DNA from: Cheilinus undulatus
Taxonomy: Eukaryota > Chordata > Actinopteri > Labriformes > Labridae
Direction: 5' to 3'
DNA length: 64,000 nt
NCBI RefSeq assembly: GCF_018320785.1
Contig: NC_054867.1
Coordinates: forward strand, 27,221,855 to 27,285,854
Shown here one piece after another: positions 35,659-47,410 of the stretch. The position numbers and the translations under genes were made by a program. Every line of letters begins with the position of its first letter. Position 1 is the first letter of the stretch. The notes under the pieces were generated by a model that made no database searches, was not told the origin of the DNA, and saw nothing but the letters and a program-made list of their open reading frames with translations.

Positions 35659-36192
35659 CAGATGGATGTGTTTCACACATCCATCTGGAAAAACGTTGAT
35701 TACCAAGCGTTTGTGAAAGGGCAGAGGATTTGAAATAAACTGAGTGAGGTTGGATGAACGTTCTGTCTGTCACATCTTTACGGACCAATCAGAGCAACAA
35801 AACACGTGACGTAGCCGCCACCAAGGTGCGCGTACGCTGCTACCGAGGAATAACGCAAACCATGGCGACTGTAGACATGTCAGTACATGACTTTTGTCGT
35901 TTTTGAAAAGAAAATAACTCACTGCTGTTCTTTGTTCTTCTTTTAATGAAGAAATGTCGTCACGTTCTGATCAAACTGGCGCTTTAGCAGCATCCATCCT
36001 AATGTCTTCCGCCATAATTGTGTCGGCCTCTTGTTGCTGCTTGCCTATGTCACGACTCCGCTGCACTTGAAAGTACTGCCCCTCATCGCTGATTGGTCCT
36101 GTAACTTTCTAACCGGACCCTAAACGGTTCAGACAGGAGCTTTGCAAGATGGAGTCACCAGTGAAAAATAAGGAAACGGACGTATCCATCTG
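35659..36192. mobile_element. foldback-type non-autonomous element
   Basis: The left end is a perfect hairpin: CAGATGGATGTGT (35659-35671), a 3-base loop, ACACATCCATCTG (35675-35687). The right end ACGTATCCATCTG (36180-36192) is its inverted repeat with two mismatches. Inside, GGACCAATCAGAGC (35784) faces CGCTGATTGGTCC (36089), so symmetry extends inward. No ORF. Superfamily not determined and no target duplication seen. Confidence 0.55.
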
Positions 36193-36869
36193 CTTTGCAA
36201 GGTTTATTGTCCACCCTTACATAACAAATGCACATAAGCATATGGGCAATAATCATTTTAAATTATCAGTTTTCAACAGTTCTTTTGGGTTCTTCGTTTT
36301 TTTGTTTGTTTGTTTGTTTTGTATCTTTTTAAGACAGCAAAAAAATAGCCGATTGTTACATGTTCGCAACCCTGGATGTGCTAACTAGCAGACTGAATGG
36401 CCAGTACGACAAACCAGTACAATGGACAGATGGTGACTCAAATAAGCTACGTGTCTCTTTGATAGAGAAAGTGGGGATAAAGTTGTTTGTAAGCCTTGCT
36501 GTGGCATACATAATAGAGATATGCCCAGGGCTATTTTGCACCAGCATGAGGACATTAACCAGTAGGTAGGACCAAAGTTTAGTGGTGCTAGCCTTGCTAG
36601 CATCAGCCACAATTAATCAATTCGATATTGTTTCCCACAGATTTTTTTAGTTCTTTAAGTAAGCTCAACTTTGTCAGCTTTCTAAATTTTATCTTTCATT
36701 TTGACTTATCTGTTAGTCTGAGTGTACATTTCTGCTCAACAGACTTGGAAATTAGTCTGCTATAAATCTGTCTGGTTGTACCTGTAACAAAAGTAACATG
36801 CATGTGATGCAGAACAAAGAGAATTTCTTAAGTTTTTCCTTATTTTTCTATTCTGGCTAACGAGAGAAA

Positions 36870-37490
36870 GGTTTCACTTTTTGACCCATAAACTTTGCTC
36901 TTGAAACTGCACAAAATTCACAGTTTTGTTCAGGGACACCTTAGCTGGATGATCCTGGCTGGAAAAGGGGCTCAAACTAAAGCCTTGTGGTGGCTGAAGG
37001 ACAGCCTCTCTACTCACTGTGCCACCTTCATGTTCCAAACAAACAAACAAGGGCAAAGCAACCAGATGGAAAGTCATCCCAGCCCCGACAGCAAACAGAG
37101 GTAGAGCATCTGTTGCAGGGATGTATCCAAGCTCCCAAGACAAGCCCGGCCTCACCTTTCCTGCTGCTGTTGTTTCCTCTGACTCAGACTTGGCAAACAG
37201 ATACAGATGGGATGGAAAAAAAGCCCCCCTGGATACTGATGTTAAATTTCACTTTGAGATAATGCATGCGAAAGTCTCATTAAATCCCCGTCAGAGATAA
37301 TGCATGGTAAACTCCCATTATGGTTTGATTAGAAAGCACAAGGCCTGCGGTCGTGCTGATTGTCTTTTTAATCAGATGCTTCCTGCTGCAGCGCAAACAA
37401 GAGCCCAGAGAAGGAAAAAAAGGAGGAACACGGCAAAACAAGCTGAGCAAGCAGTAACAATTTCTTCTTCCTCCAAGGACAAATGAGGAA
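36870..37490. promoter_or_regulatory. candidate conserved noncoding / enhancer-like segment
   Basis: Non-repetitive stretch. GAGATAATGCATG occurs twice, at 37256-37268 and 37294-37306, 38 bases apart, each with an ATGCAT core near POU/octamer sites. Several overlapping short frames show no domain. Enhancer status is inference only. Confidence 0.3.
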
Positions 37491-38740
37491 TGTTGTGTAT
37501 TGTTTGTGGCATAATGAAAGAATATGAGAGTGGATTTTAATACAATCATTCTCTATTGTTATTACAGTGTGAGCATAGAAATTAATGATTTGATGGAACA
37601 GAAACAAATGTAAAAAAAAAAGAATTAAATGAGTTTATTGCTCTTCAGTTCAAAGGCTTTTTAATCTTTTAATTAAAACTGAATATGTATGTTTCTTAAG
37701 CCTCTATAAGTGGCAAAGATTTACATTTCATCCAGATGCTAAATGACTGAACTTAAGCCCATGTTGCGCATTAACAATACATTTTCCATCATGGCGTGAA
37801 ATCAGAACTGGCAAACAATAGTCCATCCATCATTTCTGTGGCCCAGTATCCCTACTATACTGTGTGCAGTGAAGCCACTGGCAGTACAAATGAATGGAGA
37901 TGAACTGGCTGGAAGCTAAGAGGCTAGCAGTGCCTCTTTAACAGCTTTTCCTCCTCATTTTGTCACAAACATGAAGTTTAACCATGACCACAGATACTGA
38001 AGACTAAAAAAACCTGTAATTTCAATAAACTAAAAAAAGGTCACTGCCCAAATTTGGATTAAACACTGTGTTGTATTGAATTTAACAAATATAAAACATA
38101 AAATAATTCAGTTTTCCTGACTTAATAGGGAGAGTGATGTGTGCTTTGAGAAGGGTGTTCAGTATTATGTTTAACACCAACAGTAAATGCTCTTTTTTTT
38201 TTGCCTAATTTTTTGTATTTCAAGAGGAACTTTAGAAAAAAATCATGGAGATGACTAGATAAAGATGCAGCACTCTCTATGCCTCCTGCTTGTTTCGACT
38301 CTGTGATTTACCATTTCTTCCTTCAGTATTTTCAGCGCACACTCAGTGCATTAAGTTTGTTTGTTTTGCCCAATATCCCACACAATGTCTGATTGGATTT
38401 TAAAAGGAACATTAACAGCAGCTGCTGATTTTACCCCAGTTAAGCCAGAAATACTTGACAATAAAGAGCCTTAGTGTGGAAAAAAACATGGAAGCGCACT
38501 CTCAAGGGGAAATCCAGAGAGAAACTAGACAGTTAAATAAACAGAACAGAAAAGCTCAGTTAATGTTAGGATATAAATCAAGATCATTTCAGATCATTTC
38601 AAGAAGGTACTTACATTTGTAAAAGTCTGACAAAATGTGCAGGAATCTAGTAGAAAATAATAGTATTCAGACACAACTGACCAATCCATGAGCCAAGCCC
38701 CCTAAGCTCCCCAAGTTAACTTTAATGGAGTTCTGTTGGG
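37491..38740. other. gene-free interval
   Basis: AT-rich, without a coherent ORF or a repeat that I recognise. Confidence 0.35.
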
Positions 38741-38747
38741 TGGGCTT

Positions 38748-39255
38748 CAACCATAGACTGTAAAAAGAATTGGACAAAGCCTGTGTGACGTCAGCCGTCT
38801 GCTTACAATAGACAGACTCAAACAGGCTTTTGAAGACTGTTGGTAGCTGCCAGATTGAAATTGCTGTCTCAGCCAAACTTTGGATCAATTAATGGCCTTC
38901 CCACTAACTCGACTACTTGTCAGCTAACTAGCATTCTGGTAGACAGAAAGGTAGCTTCTGCCTGTCGAGCTGTCGAGGTTTTTCCTCAATATAATCAAAA
39001 TGATTGTGGTACAAAAAAATTCACCCCCTACAGTGAAAGCACATGAAGACATTAGCTAATGAGACATGTTTGCGTTTTTAAAAAAAATCTGGCTGTAAAC
39101 CAGTTTCTTTCTATGTAAAAAGCAGCTTTTTAACATGTGTGCTGTACGGGACTGCCAGTGTTCCTGCAGCCAGCCTTAAGTGGACATTCGCTGTACTGCA
39201 ATTTTTTGCACTTCAGCATTGGCTTCATTTTTTAGGACTGGAGGTTGTCGTTTGA
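38748..39255 (+). repeat. common teleost dispersed repeat
   Basis: Begins AACCATAGACTGTAAAAAG and ends GCATTGGCTTCATTTTTTAG then GACTGGAGGTTG. I recognise both ends as a repeat seen often in fish genomes. It carries no coding sequence. Class not known to me. Confidence 0.55.
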
Positions 39256-39429
39256 CTTCAACCACAAACTTTTGTTAGAGTTAAAACTGATCTCAAATTG
39301 TCGAAGAACATAAATACTAAGTCGAGTACAGTATAAAGCTGAAGTTGGCCATATTGGCAAGGTGATGTTCTATATAATAATATTAACGTAATGTATGATG
39401 TTATATTCTTGTAGCTTTGCAGGATTCTT

Positions 39430-39935
39430 TGCTGCGTTGGCCTACCCAGGCCTGCCACAGAACTGGCTGAGCCCCTGACAGACCCAGGGAATGGGCCCTC
39501 CCTTATTATTATTTATTGATAGTTTCAATGCATGTGTGATGGATCAGTAGCATTGGTGCTAGCATCCTGGCTAACAGCTACTTAGTTTTGGAGCTGAGAA
39601 GTGTGACATACTATTATTTTGTTCTGATCTTGAAATTATTTATTTGTGCAACTTTCTGACCACTTTTCCCAACAATTTTTCCACTTCCCACCTATTCTTT
39701 GCCATTTTAAACCATTTCAATTTTGTTTTAATAAAAGGGGCTTACATTTTAAAGAAGGCACAAATTGATAAAAACATTTTTGTTTTGTTATAATGGTTAT
39801 TATCCTGGATAAAATGAATGTATGTTTATCACAGCTTAACCTTTAAATGGACCATGATTTTCCTTACTTTCACGGGTGCCCAATTTAGTTTGGCCCCAGA
39901 AAGCTCTCCCTTTTAACCCCCCTTTATTGGGGGCG
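39430..39935 (-). repeat. internal-satellite repeat family, copy B
   Basis: Reverse-oriented copy: GCTGAGCCCCTGACAGACCC (tail) at 39468 and GACCATGATTTTCCTTACTT (head) near 39849. The internal array is short here (about 39640-39730). Confidence 0.65.
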
Positions 39936-40360
39936 CCTGAGAACAGTAGACATCCTTGTTGATCTTGTTGACATGGCTGTGGTCTGCCACATAGGTGAGT
40001 CCAAGACAAACACTCTCCTGGGTTACTGTGAGGTTTAGGGAACAGAATGAAATGCACATATTCCGGAAGCTTCTTGGGATACCCTGTATCAGCTTGTATT
40101 TCACTCTTGCACATTGTTTGACTATTTTTATAAATCAGAACTGCATAAATTTCAATGAAATCTACAGTGCTTCTAAATAGAGGTCTTAGCTTGGTGTCCA
40201 AGTGCATTTTGGAACAATGAGGATTGTGATTGGCTCGTGGCATTGGAGGGCTGGTGGGTTGAGACCCAATAGTCAGCCAGGGAGCCAGTGGGCTATGGAT
40301 GTGTGCCTGGAAAAACAAAACCATCCATCCATCTGAAGTCCATACTTCAACTTTTTTCAT
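39936..40360 (-). other. open frame of unknown origin beside copy B
   Basis: A 174-codon minus frame covers 39836-40360, partly inside repeat copy B. It reads through LDTKLRPLFRSTVDFIEIYA and ADTGYPKKLPEYVHFILFPK. I recognise no family, there are no splice-like borders, and overlap with repeat sequence makes a gene unlikely. Possibly the coding relic of an unclassified element. Confidence 0.25.
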
Positions 40361-43300
40361 TTAATCAACCTGAATGGATGAAAAATGTTCAGAGTTTCGG
40401 GTCATATTTTTTCAATAAAGTGTTGATGGTGGGTCCTGCATGAGGCAGGACCAGCTAAGAACCACTGCTCTAAACTAGTGCTGAAACTATTCACTCCAAA
40501 CTACAGCAAACTAGCTTCTGTTTATGCCTGAACAAGCCTGAACTGCTCAGAGACCGTTTAATCCCATCACATTTAGAGAGATATGCACAGTCTGACGACA
40601 GGGAGAATAAATAGGTTTTAAGTTGTTAAGCTCCTCTGACAGCAGCTGTGAGTTTAAGCTTAAAAAGGTAGGAAGGGGATATTTTTCATGAAGATTTTTC
40701 TGACTTCTTTTAAACCTTGAGGTCTGCCTGCTGAGATCTTAAAGTGATTTATGAGGTTTGTTCAATCTTACAGAGCAAGACTATATGATATTTTATATGT
40801 TGGGAGCAGCATTTTAAAATGCAAATGAGGCAGTGCTTTGTGGGTGAGGAATAGTACTCAAATTGGCAGTGTTTCTTTATAGTTGGGGCAAAGGAAAGGA
40901 AAGGACATGAAAGGACAGTCTGGAAGTGCATTTAAGACTCACAGTCCTCTGTCCTGTACTCGTCTGGTGTCCGGAGAGACCGTGCTGTTTCTTCCACCTG
41001 CTGTCTGGGCAGCGATTCTGCCTTCCTCAGCTGAGCGTAGGAGAGACAAAGAGCTTTGTTACTGGACAAGATGAAAAATAATATTCTGCTGATTACAGCA
41101 GCTACAGAGCACGGTGAGCCAAAGAAAAGAACACCAGACCTTTCTTACTGTGTTAAAGGACACAACAGTTTAACAGCAATTTTAACCCTTTTCTAAAGCA
41201 CTGAAGAAAACCGGCAGAGGTGGGAAATGTCAGGATCAAGGTGTTTTAGCCTGTAAGACACATGGTAAACAAAAATCAAAGGCATTTTCATACAGAGCAC
41301 AGGATGGGAGGAAAACAGCAATGAAAAATGATGAGTGCAGTAACACATTTTTAACAATCTGCACCAGCCTGTTTGTGTGTTCTCGCTCCCCTATTACACA
41401 TGCCAGTTTGGTGTTTTTGTGTGCGAGTGCGAGTAACAGACTGTTCTTTCGCTGCCTTCCTCGTACTGTAGAGCAGCCAATTAGGCTCTGATTGGTGGGG
41501 GGAGTGAACAGGTGGAGCGGCAGAGGGAGTAGAAGAAGAAAGAAGGAGAGAACAAACGATCACCAAAGAACAACACAGAGCTTTTGTGAAACAGGCGAAA
41601 TTAATTGGACGCTCTTTAATGATTGTATAGGTATTTCTTTCAACATGGCTTTGGTGTTATTCATCAGTCAGACAGCTGGGAGGATTTTTGCAGCGTGATA
41701 ATGAATGATGAAGGAGAGTTTGTGCTGTCTTGTCTGTGCTGAGATGAAAGCTTCCAGACAGAGCACTGGGAATACAACAGTCAGATTTGAGTTATTAGGT
41801 GCCACTTCCATCACACCTACAAGTAAAAGAAAAACTGGTGTGCCAAATCAGCAAAGAACAGTATTTTCTGAAATGGTTAGCAACTGGCAAATGAATGCAC
41901 ACAACAGAAAATTAATGTTGGGAAGGACAAATTTCACAAGAAATCGTTACATTACTCTACAGTTTTACAATTTTATAGTAATTGTATAATGCAACCAGGA
42001 AAACAAGAGCAAATGTTTAACAAATGGTGTTTTATTAGCTCCAAAAAGGTATACTTCATAAATTTTAGCAAACATAAAAGTAGTTTTATATTATTAGATT
42101 GTAACAATGTTTTTGATGTATGACCTTCTTGAATGACAAATGAACATTGTGAACATATACAGTAAATGTCGATAAGACTGTCTGATACAAGAAAAGGGAC
42201 GATTAAAGGGTCACATGAATGCAGGGCAGGTGAACCTTCACTGTTGAAAGATGAAGTAAACGTGGTAGTTAAAAAACTGCATATCCAGGGCACAGATGGC
42301 CCAATGGTGGGGGAGCACATAGCCTAAGCTGGCATTACAGCGGCTCTCTGGGGGAAAAATGAAATGTTACAAAAATGCCACATATAGTGTACAGTTGAGC
42401 CAGACTTGTTTTTTGGCTCATTTTTACCTTACACTCGTTAATTACACAGAGAAATTATGCCTGTGTACGGTGCTATATAGCCTAGCTTCTCACAGCGATT
42501 TCTTATTAAAGGGGAAATGCACACTGAAATCTCTGGAGCCTAACGGCACTACAGTACAACTCAAACTTTTTATTTCCTGCCTGGTTCCTTTCAGGTCAAA
42601 GTTAAACTCAACCTGCAGACACAAAGCTGTGCGAGTGTCATTGAGACCATGGCAGTCCTCCAACTCTTCATCTCAAACACTGATCTGCAGAAATGCACAC
42701 AAAGCCCCCTAATCTACTCTGTGTAAGCACTGATGAATATGAATGAGGATATGAATATAGATGAGGAGGAAAAGAATTAATATTGATGAAAGTTTCTCCT
42801 CCCTCTAAGTGAATATGTGTGGTCACAATCAGTCACTGTAGAATTAGAACATGACTGGCAGAAATGTGTGCAAACCAAAAATTGTATAGAAAGTGAGGGG
42901 ATGTCAACCAATGTTAAGCAGGGAGAGATGAAAATTGTGACAACTCTTAAACCTCTTGGGGGGGGGGCTGATTACATGTTCTCAAAATGCATGTCTGTAT
43001 GTGTGTTTGTATTTGTCTTTACTTTTTCTTAGTAATTTGTGTCATAATTGAATCAAAGACAGCTAAATTGACTCTCTGTCTCCCTCTGAAAAACCTTCAG
43101 CGAGGGTCAATGACTAGCAAACTTCAATTACTGGCTATAGTAAACAGTTTTGATAGCTAAAAATGTTAAACATCAAGTGTTTGGGAAGAGAACACGCTAA
43201 AATATATAAAAATTCTCTTTTTTGTCTTCAATCTCTAATCCTTGAATTAGAATACAATATTACTGCTCGTTTTCTTTAAAAGATGAAACTTTAAAATAAA

Positions 43301-44799
43301 TATAAAACTAGTATCTGGATCCTAGATCTCTGGACATATAAGAATAAATTAAAATCTACAAAATTGACAGTTTTGTGCAAAAAAGATGCATGCCTTACAT
43401 GATATCACTGTTTGACAGATGTTGCATGTCGCACTGTTCACCTCATTTCTCTGTTCTTGTTCGTTTCGCTGATATCCTTTTGTGAGAATATTGTTTTTCA
43501 AGGCACATGGAAATAAGGGAATCATTAAAAACTAAATGATAATGATGTTGATAAGTGAACCAACTGGAGCCAGTTCTCAACTGCAACCAGTTCTCAGTCC
43601 CATACAGTAGACTGCTCACACTGTGTTTTATGTTTGATGTAAAAACAAACTTACAGCAGTCAACATATTAAAAAAGTTACACAACTGGTGCTTGGTTGTC
43701 TAAAAAAATGTAGTTTATATCAACAATTATTTACATTTTCTGCTGTTCTGACAATCAAAGGGAAAAAAGTCACTCTGCAAAAACACACAATTCAGTCAGG
43801 CATTTCAACAGGCATCCCAGATAGTTGCGGTCAGTCGTATACTTGATTTTAACCTCGTCTTGTTTTCACACCAGAGGTTACTGCTTGGTGCAAATAATTT
43901 AGATAGGCGACCTGATGGATGTAAAAATGGAATAATTCATATCCCTGTAACTGATAGTCAGATATTTGTTTTGCTGTAGAAATCTGTTGGCTGCATTCGT
44001 ATCATTTTGTTGGAAATTGCACAGATTTTTCTTTATCCTCTTACATTAATGAGCATCTTTGGCAACTTCATCTGGCATTGCTGTAAACAAAGTGTGTTAA
44101 TATATTCACCCTTAAAAACAAACAGTACCAGTACTGGATTGTTGGGATGATAAATTACATGCAAAACAAGCGCATACATTTTCCTTAATGGTTTTATTGT
44201 CATTAAACTGATTAAACCCACTCCACAGTTAATGAGGCCTGGCAGTCAGATGGCAGATGAATTAGTGGAAGTTATAGATCGAGGTCACAGGTTAAATTTT
44301 CTTATTGACCTACTGATTGAACTACCACAGAGTAGCATATCAGGGATTGTGGATACCTGACATTACTTTGTCATGTAGCAATCTGTCCCCTCAGCTTTCA
44401 GTCCCTGTGAAATGAAAAGCTTCCCACTGTATGTATCCTCTCAGTGCTTCATTACAGACCTAATGCAGCGTCTCCTGTTCCTACAGCTGTGGGATCATTT
44501 ACCACAGCTTTACCTTGTGCTTTTCCCCATTTACCCCAGGCCGCCCATTCCTGCTAATGAGTCAAGAGGCACCAGTGGCTTGTGTGGATCACATTGTCCC
44601 CCCTGCCATCTGTGGGATATCGACTGTGTAGGCCTTGATCCCTGCAAGAGAGGAGAGAGTCTTAGTCAGAGCTGGAATGATTGCATGCACACCTACACAG
44701 GATCGTTTCACCAGAGTCACAATGAGTTCAAGAGCTCTTTACTAGAGGACTTAGGTACATATTTGCTCACAGGGGAATTAAACTTAATGGATGCCAACC
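40361..44799. other. gene-free interval
   Basis: Several frames of 90-120 codons occur but none shows a domain, good start context or splice support. TCCTGCATGAGGCAGGACC (40434) is a short inverted repeat. A run of 9 G lies at 42959. Mostly unique sequence. Confidence 0.4.
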
Positions 44800-45690
44800 T
44801 TAAATATGAATGCATGGGTGGGGGGTGGGGGTGGGGGGCATGGAGGTCAGCAAAATCATAGTCCATTATAAAGTTAAGCTGTTTTAACCATTCTTTACCT
44901 GAATAATAACCACTATTATCAAAGCAACAAATATTTTTTATTCATTTGTGCCGTAGTATATAGCCTTCTTAAAAATGTAAACTCCTTTTCTTAAAAACAG
45001 AATTAAAATGGGTTAGAAATGGACAGAAAAGGTGGTTAATTGGGATTTTGGCAAAAATTGGATAATGGAGGCAAAAAAATGATAGAAAGTGGTATAAATG
45101 GGTATAACTGGTAAAAACATGCTTGGAGAGTTGTGACATTTGGTTAACATTGGCAAAATGGTAATAAAAAGTGTTGAAAAGGTGTTAATTTACTGGCAAT
45201 AATAGGTAAACAAGGACAAAAATAGGCAGTGAGTGACAAACATTGGTTAAAAATGGCAAAAATGGGCAGAAAAGGTGGTAGAAATGTTTTTTTAAAGAAG
45301 CAAAAATAGGTTAAAAGTGAAAATAAAAGGGGCTGGAAAAAGCAATAAAAAGGGGTAACGTGGCAAAATTGTGTGTTAAGTGGCAAAAACTGGCAGAATT
45401 GCACAAAATTGGTGAGAAAATGGCAAACAATAGAGGTAAAATGGCCAGGGAAACGTGGTTTAAAAGTGGAACAAATAATTAACTTCAACATTAGAACCCA
45501 ACAATAGTTTTACACACTTTCAGCTCAAAAATGAAGTAACTGTTAGCCAGGATGCTAGCACCAATGCTACATGCCCAGCACACATGCATTAAAACTCTCA
45601 ATAAATCACACCTGGGGAGGGTCCATTCACTGGGTTTGTCAGGGCCAAGCCAAATCTGTGGGCGGGCTTGTCTGCTATATTGATGTTTAA
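44800..45690 (+). repeat. internal-satellite repeat family, copy C
   Basis: Head AAAATCATAGTCCATTATAA (44850); long middle array (about 45000-45470) of GGCAAAAATGG, GGTTAAAA and GTGGCAAAA variants; tail GAAGTAACTGTTAGCCAGGA then CACTGGGTTTGTCAGGG. Best comparison partner for copy A. The complementary strand of the array gives a false 115-residue frame rich in F, L and P. Confidence 0.7.
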
Positions 45691-45914
45691 AATGATTCAT
45701 ACCACATCTTTTAAGAGTCTTTAACCCTTTATCAGGTTAATGTTGTTGTAGTACTTATTTTCAGAACAATGTGCAATGCAGGGCAAGGAAAATTTCTTGA
45801 AGGGAAGTAAAGGTTGTACACTTTTGATGAGTTCCTCTGTATTTGAAAAATCTGCTTTTCACAGCAAAGCTTTGCTTTCAAGCACTGCATCAACAATGTT
45901 GTCTGTGTAGGTAT

Positions 45915-46050
45915 ATCCAGGCCATATTTATCCAAATCTTCACCAAGGGGGCAACTGGACTTGAGTGAGGCTCTTGAAGGTTCTTTCAAGCACCTTAATC
46001 AAGTCCAGTTGCCCCCTTGACAAATATTTGGATATTAACAACGTTGTGCA
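45915..46050. repeat. large imperfect hairpin
   Basis: AAGGGGGCAACTGGACTTGA at 45945-45964 is exactly complementary to TCAAGTCCAGTTGCCCCCTT at 45999-46018. Pairing continues with gaps outwards (TATCCAAAT / ATTTGGATA; CAATGTTG / CAACGTTG) and inwards (CTTGAA / TTCAAG). Probably a foldback repeat. Confidence 0.75.
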
Positions 46051-47355
46051 TTAAAGAAAGCTTAGCAGGGGTAAAGATCAGATTATGTTAACATGCATTT
46101 TAATGGAAGACAGAACGCAAACATGAACAAGAAAATGTGTTGTTTTCCTTATTGACAAGAGCACTGACAGGTTTGTAGATTATTAACAGAAAAAAGTCTT
46201 TACTTGTACAAGTTTGTGTGTCCTCCTTCGATGCAGCATAAAAAGGTCATTATCCATCACTGACATTGTCATTTACGTCATTATAGTCGATCTCTCTTAC
46301 GTCTCACATTCCCTCCTGCTGTCACTTCCTGCATTGGCTGTGACAGTGATTTTATTGACAGCAGCAGGAATCCTCATGACAAGTGTGATGGTGGAAAATG
46401 TTGCATGTATTTCATGGTGACAGGCCTAGACAGCATTGTCTATCCTCTGTCATTAGATAGTATGTCATGGTTGTATGTGACACTCTCCCCTGGGGGTACA
46501 ATTATGTGGGAAAGACTAAAACCTCCAGTGTTGTTGTTAGAACCTATCAAGCATGAGGACCATAACAGAGAAGGGTCTTACATTATAAATAAATAGTTAA
46601 TCAGACCCCATTGTGTGCATTCATGGCCAATAAATAAATAAAGTGAGTGATGATCATCTCCAGGAGGAATGTAATCTGCTTATATGCATAAACCTTCTTT
46701 GTAAATCCAGTTTCCAAAGGTACTGCTGGTACATTTGTGTCTTTTTTCTGCTTGTATAATCAACATCTACATTTATCAGGAAGCTAATGTCCACAGTGAG
46801 GAAGAGGACTCTCTACCAAAGGTGTAAATTCTCCTGACATTGCAGACACAAGGTCCTGAATGAGATCACGGACCAGATTTTTTAATTGGTAAAGTGGCTC
46901 TAAATTCAGTGAGCCCTAGCTGATAGAGAAAAATAAATAAGTTTGAAGCGAGAAGCAGCATTCTCAAGCTCTATCAATCAGATTTTTTAACCTCTGGCTG
47001 TATTGTAGAGCTAATTAGTCAGATGGATGTGTGGTGTTATCTACACTCTGGCTCATCTCCTCCACACAGGCACAGGGATGCTGTAAACTACAGCGGCCCA
47101 ACAGGCCCAGATAAGATCAGTAATAAAGAACCACCATGCTGATATTTCTGCCATCACAGCAGCTCTGAGAAATAAAGCACATCAGCATGTGGGTTCAATA
47201 ATACACTAATCAGCTAATCATATCACTAAGTACCAGTCAAAACTGTAAGATTATTGAATGGGTGAAGAATAGCCGACCAATGACAGACTAGCTATTTTTA
47301 ATCTGGGCAAATGCCAACCATGGCTGTTTGGGCTAATAAGAATGGCTCATTATTC
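46051..47355. other. gene-free, largely unique interval
   Basis: No coding support. 46800-47250 is free of obvious repeats and could include conserved noncoding sequence. Confidence 0.35.
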
Positions 47356-47357
47356 CA

Positions 47358-47360
<3 letters not shown>

Positions 47361-47407
<47 letters not shown>

Positions 47408-47410
47408 TAT
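47361..47410. repeat. (AT)n microsatellite
   Basis: About 20 uninterrupted AT units, then ACATATATAT. Confidence 0.95.

Noticed and set aside
41390-41570. Possible promoter/CpG segment with a short ORF
   Set aside because: Weak CpG content and no linked exon.
44412-44861. 149-codon plus frame
   Set aside because: No recognisable domain, no splice or promoter support, and it ends inside repeat copy C; taken as chance.
45144-45491. 115-codon F/L/P-rich minus frame that looks membrane-like
   Set aside because: Reads the complementary strand of the GGCAAAA array in repeat copy C.
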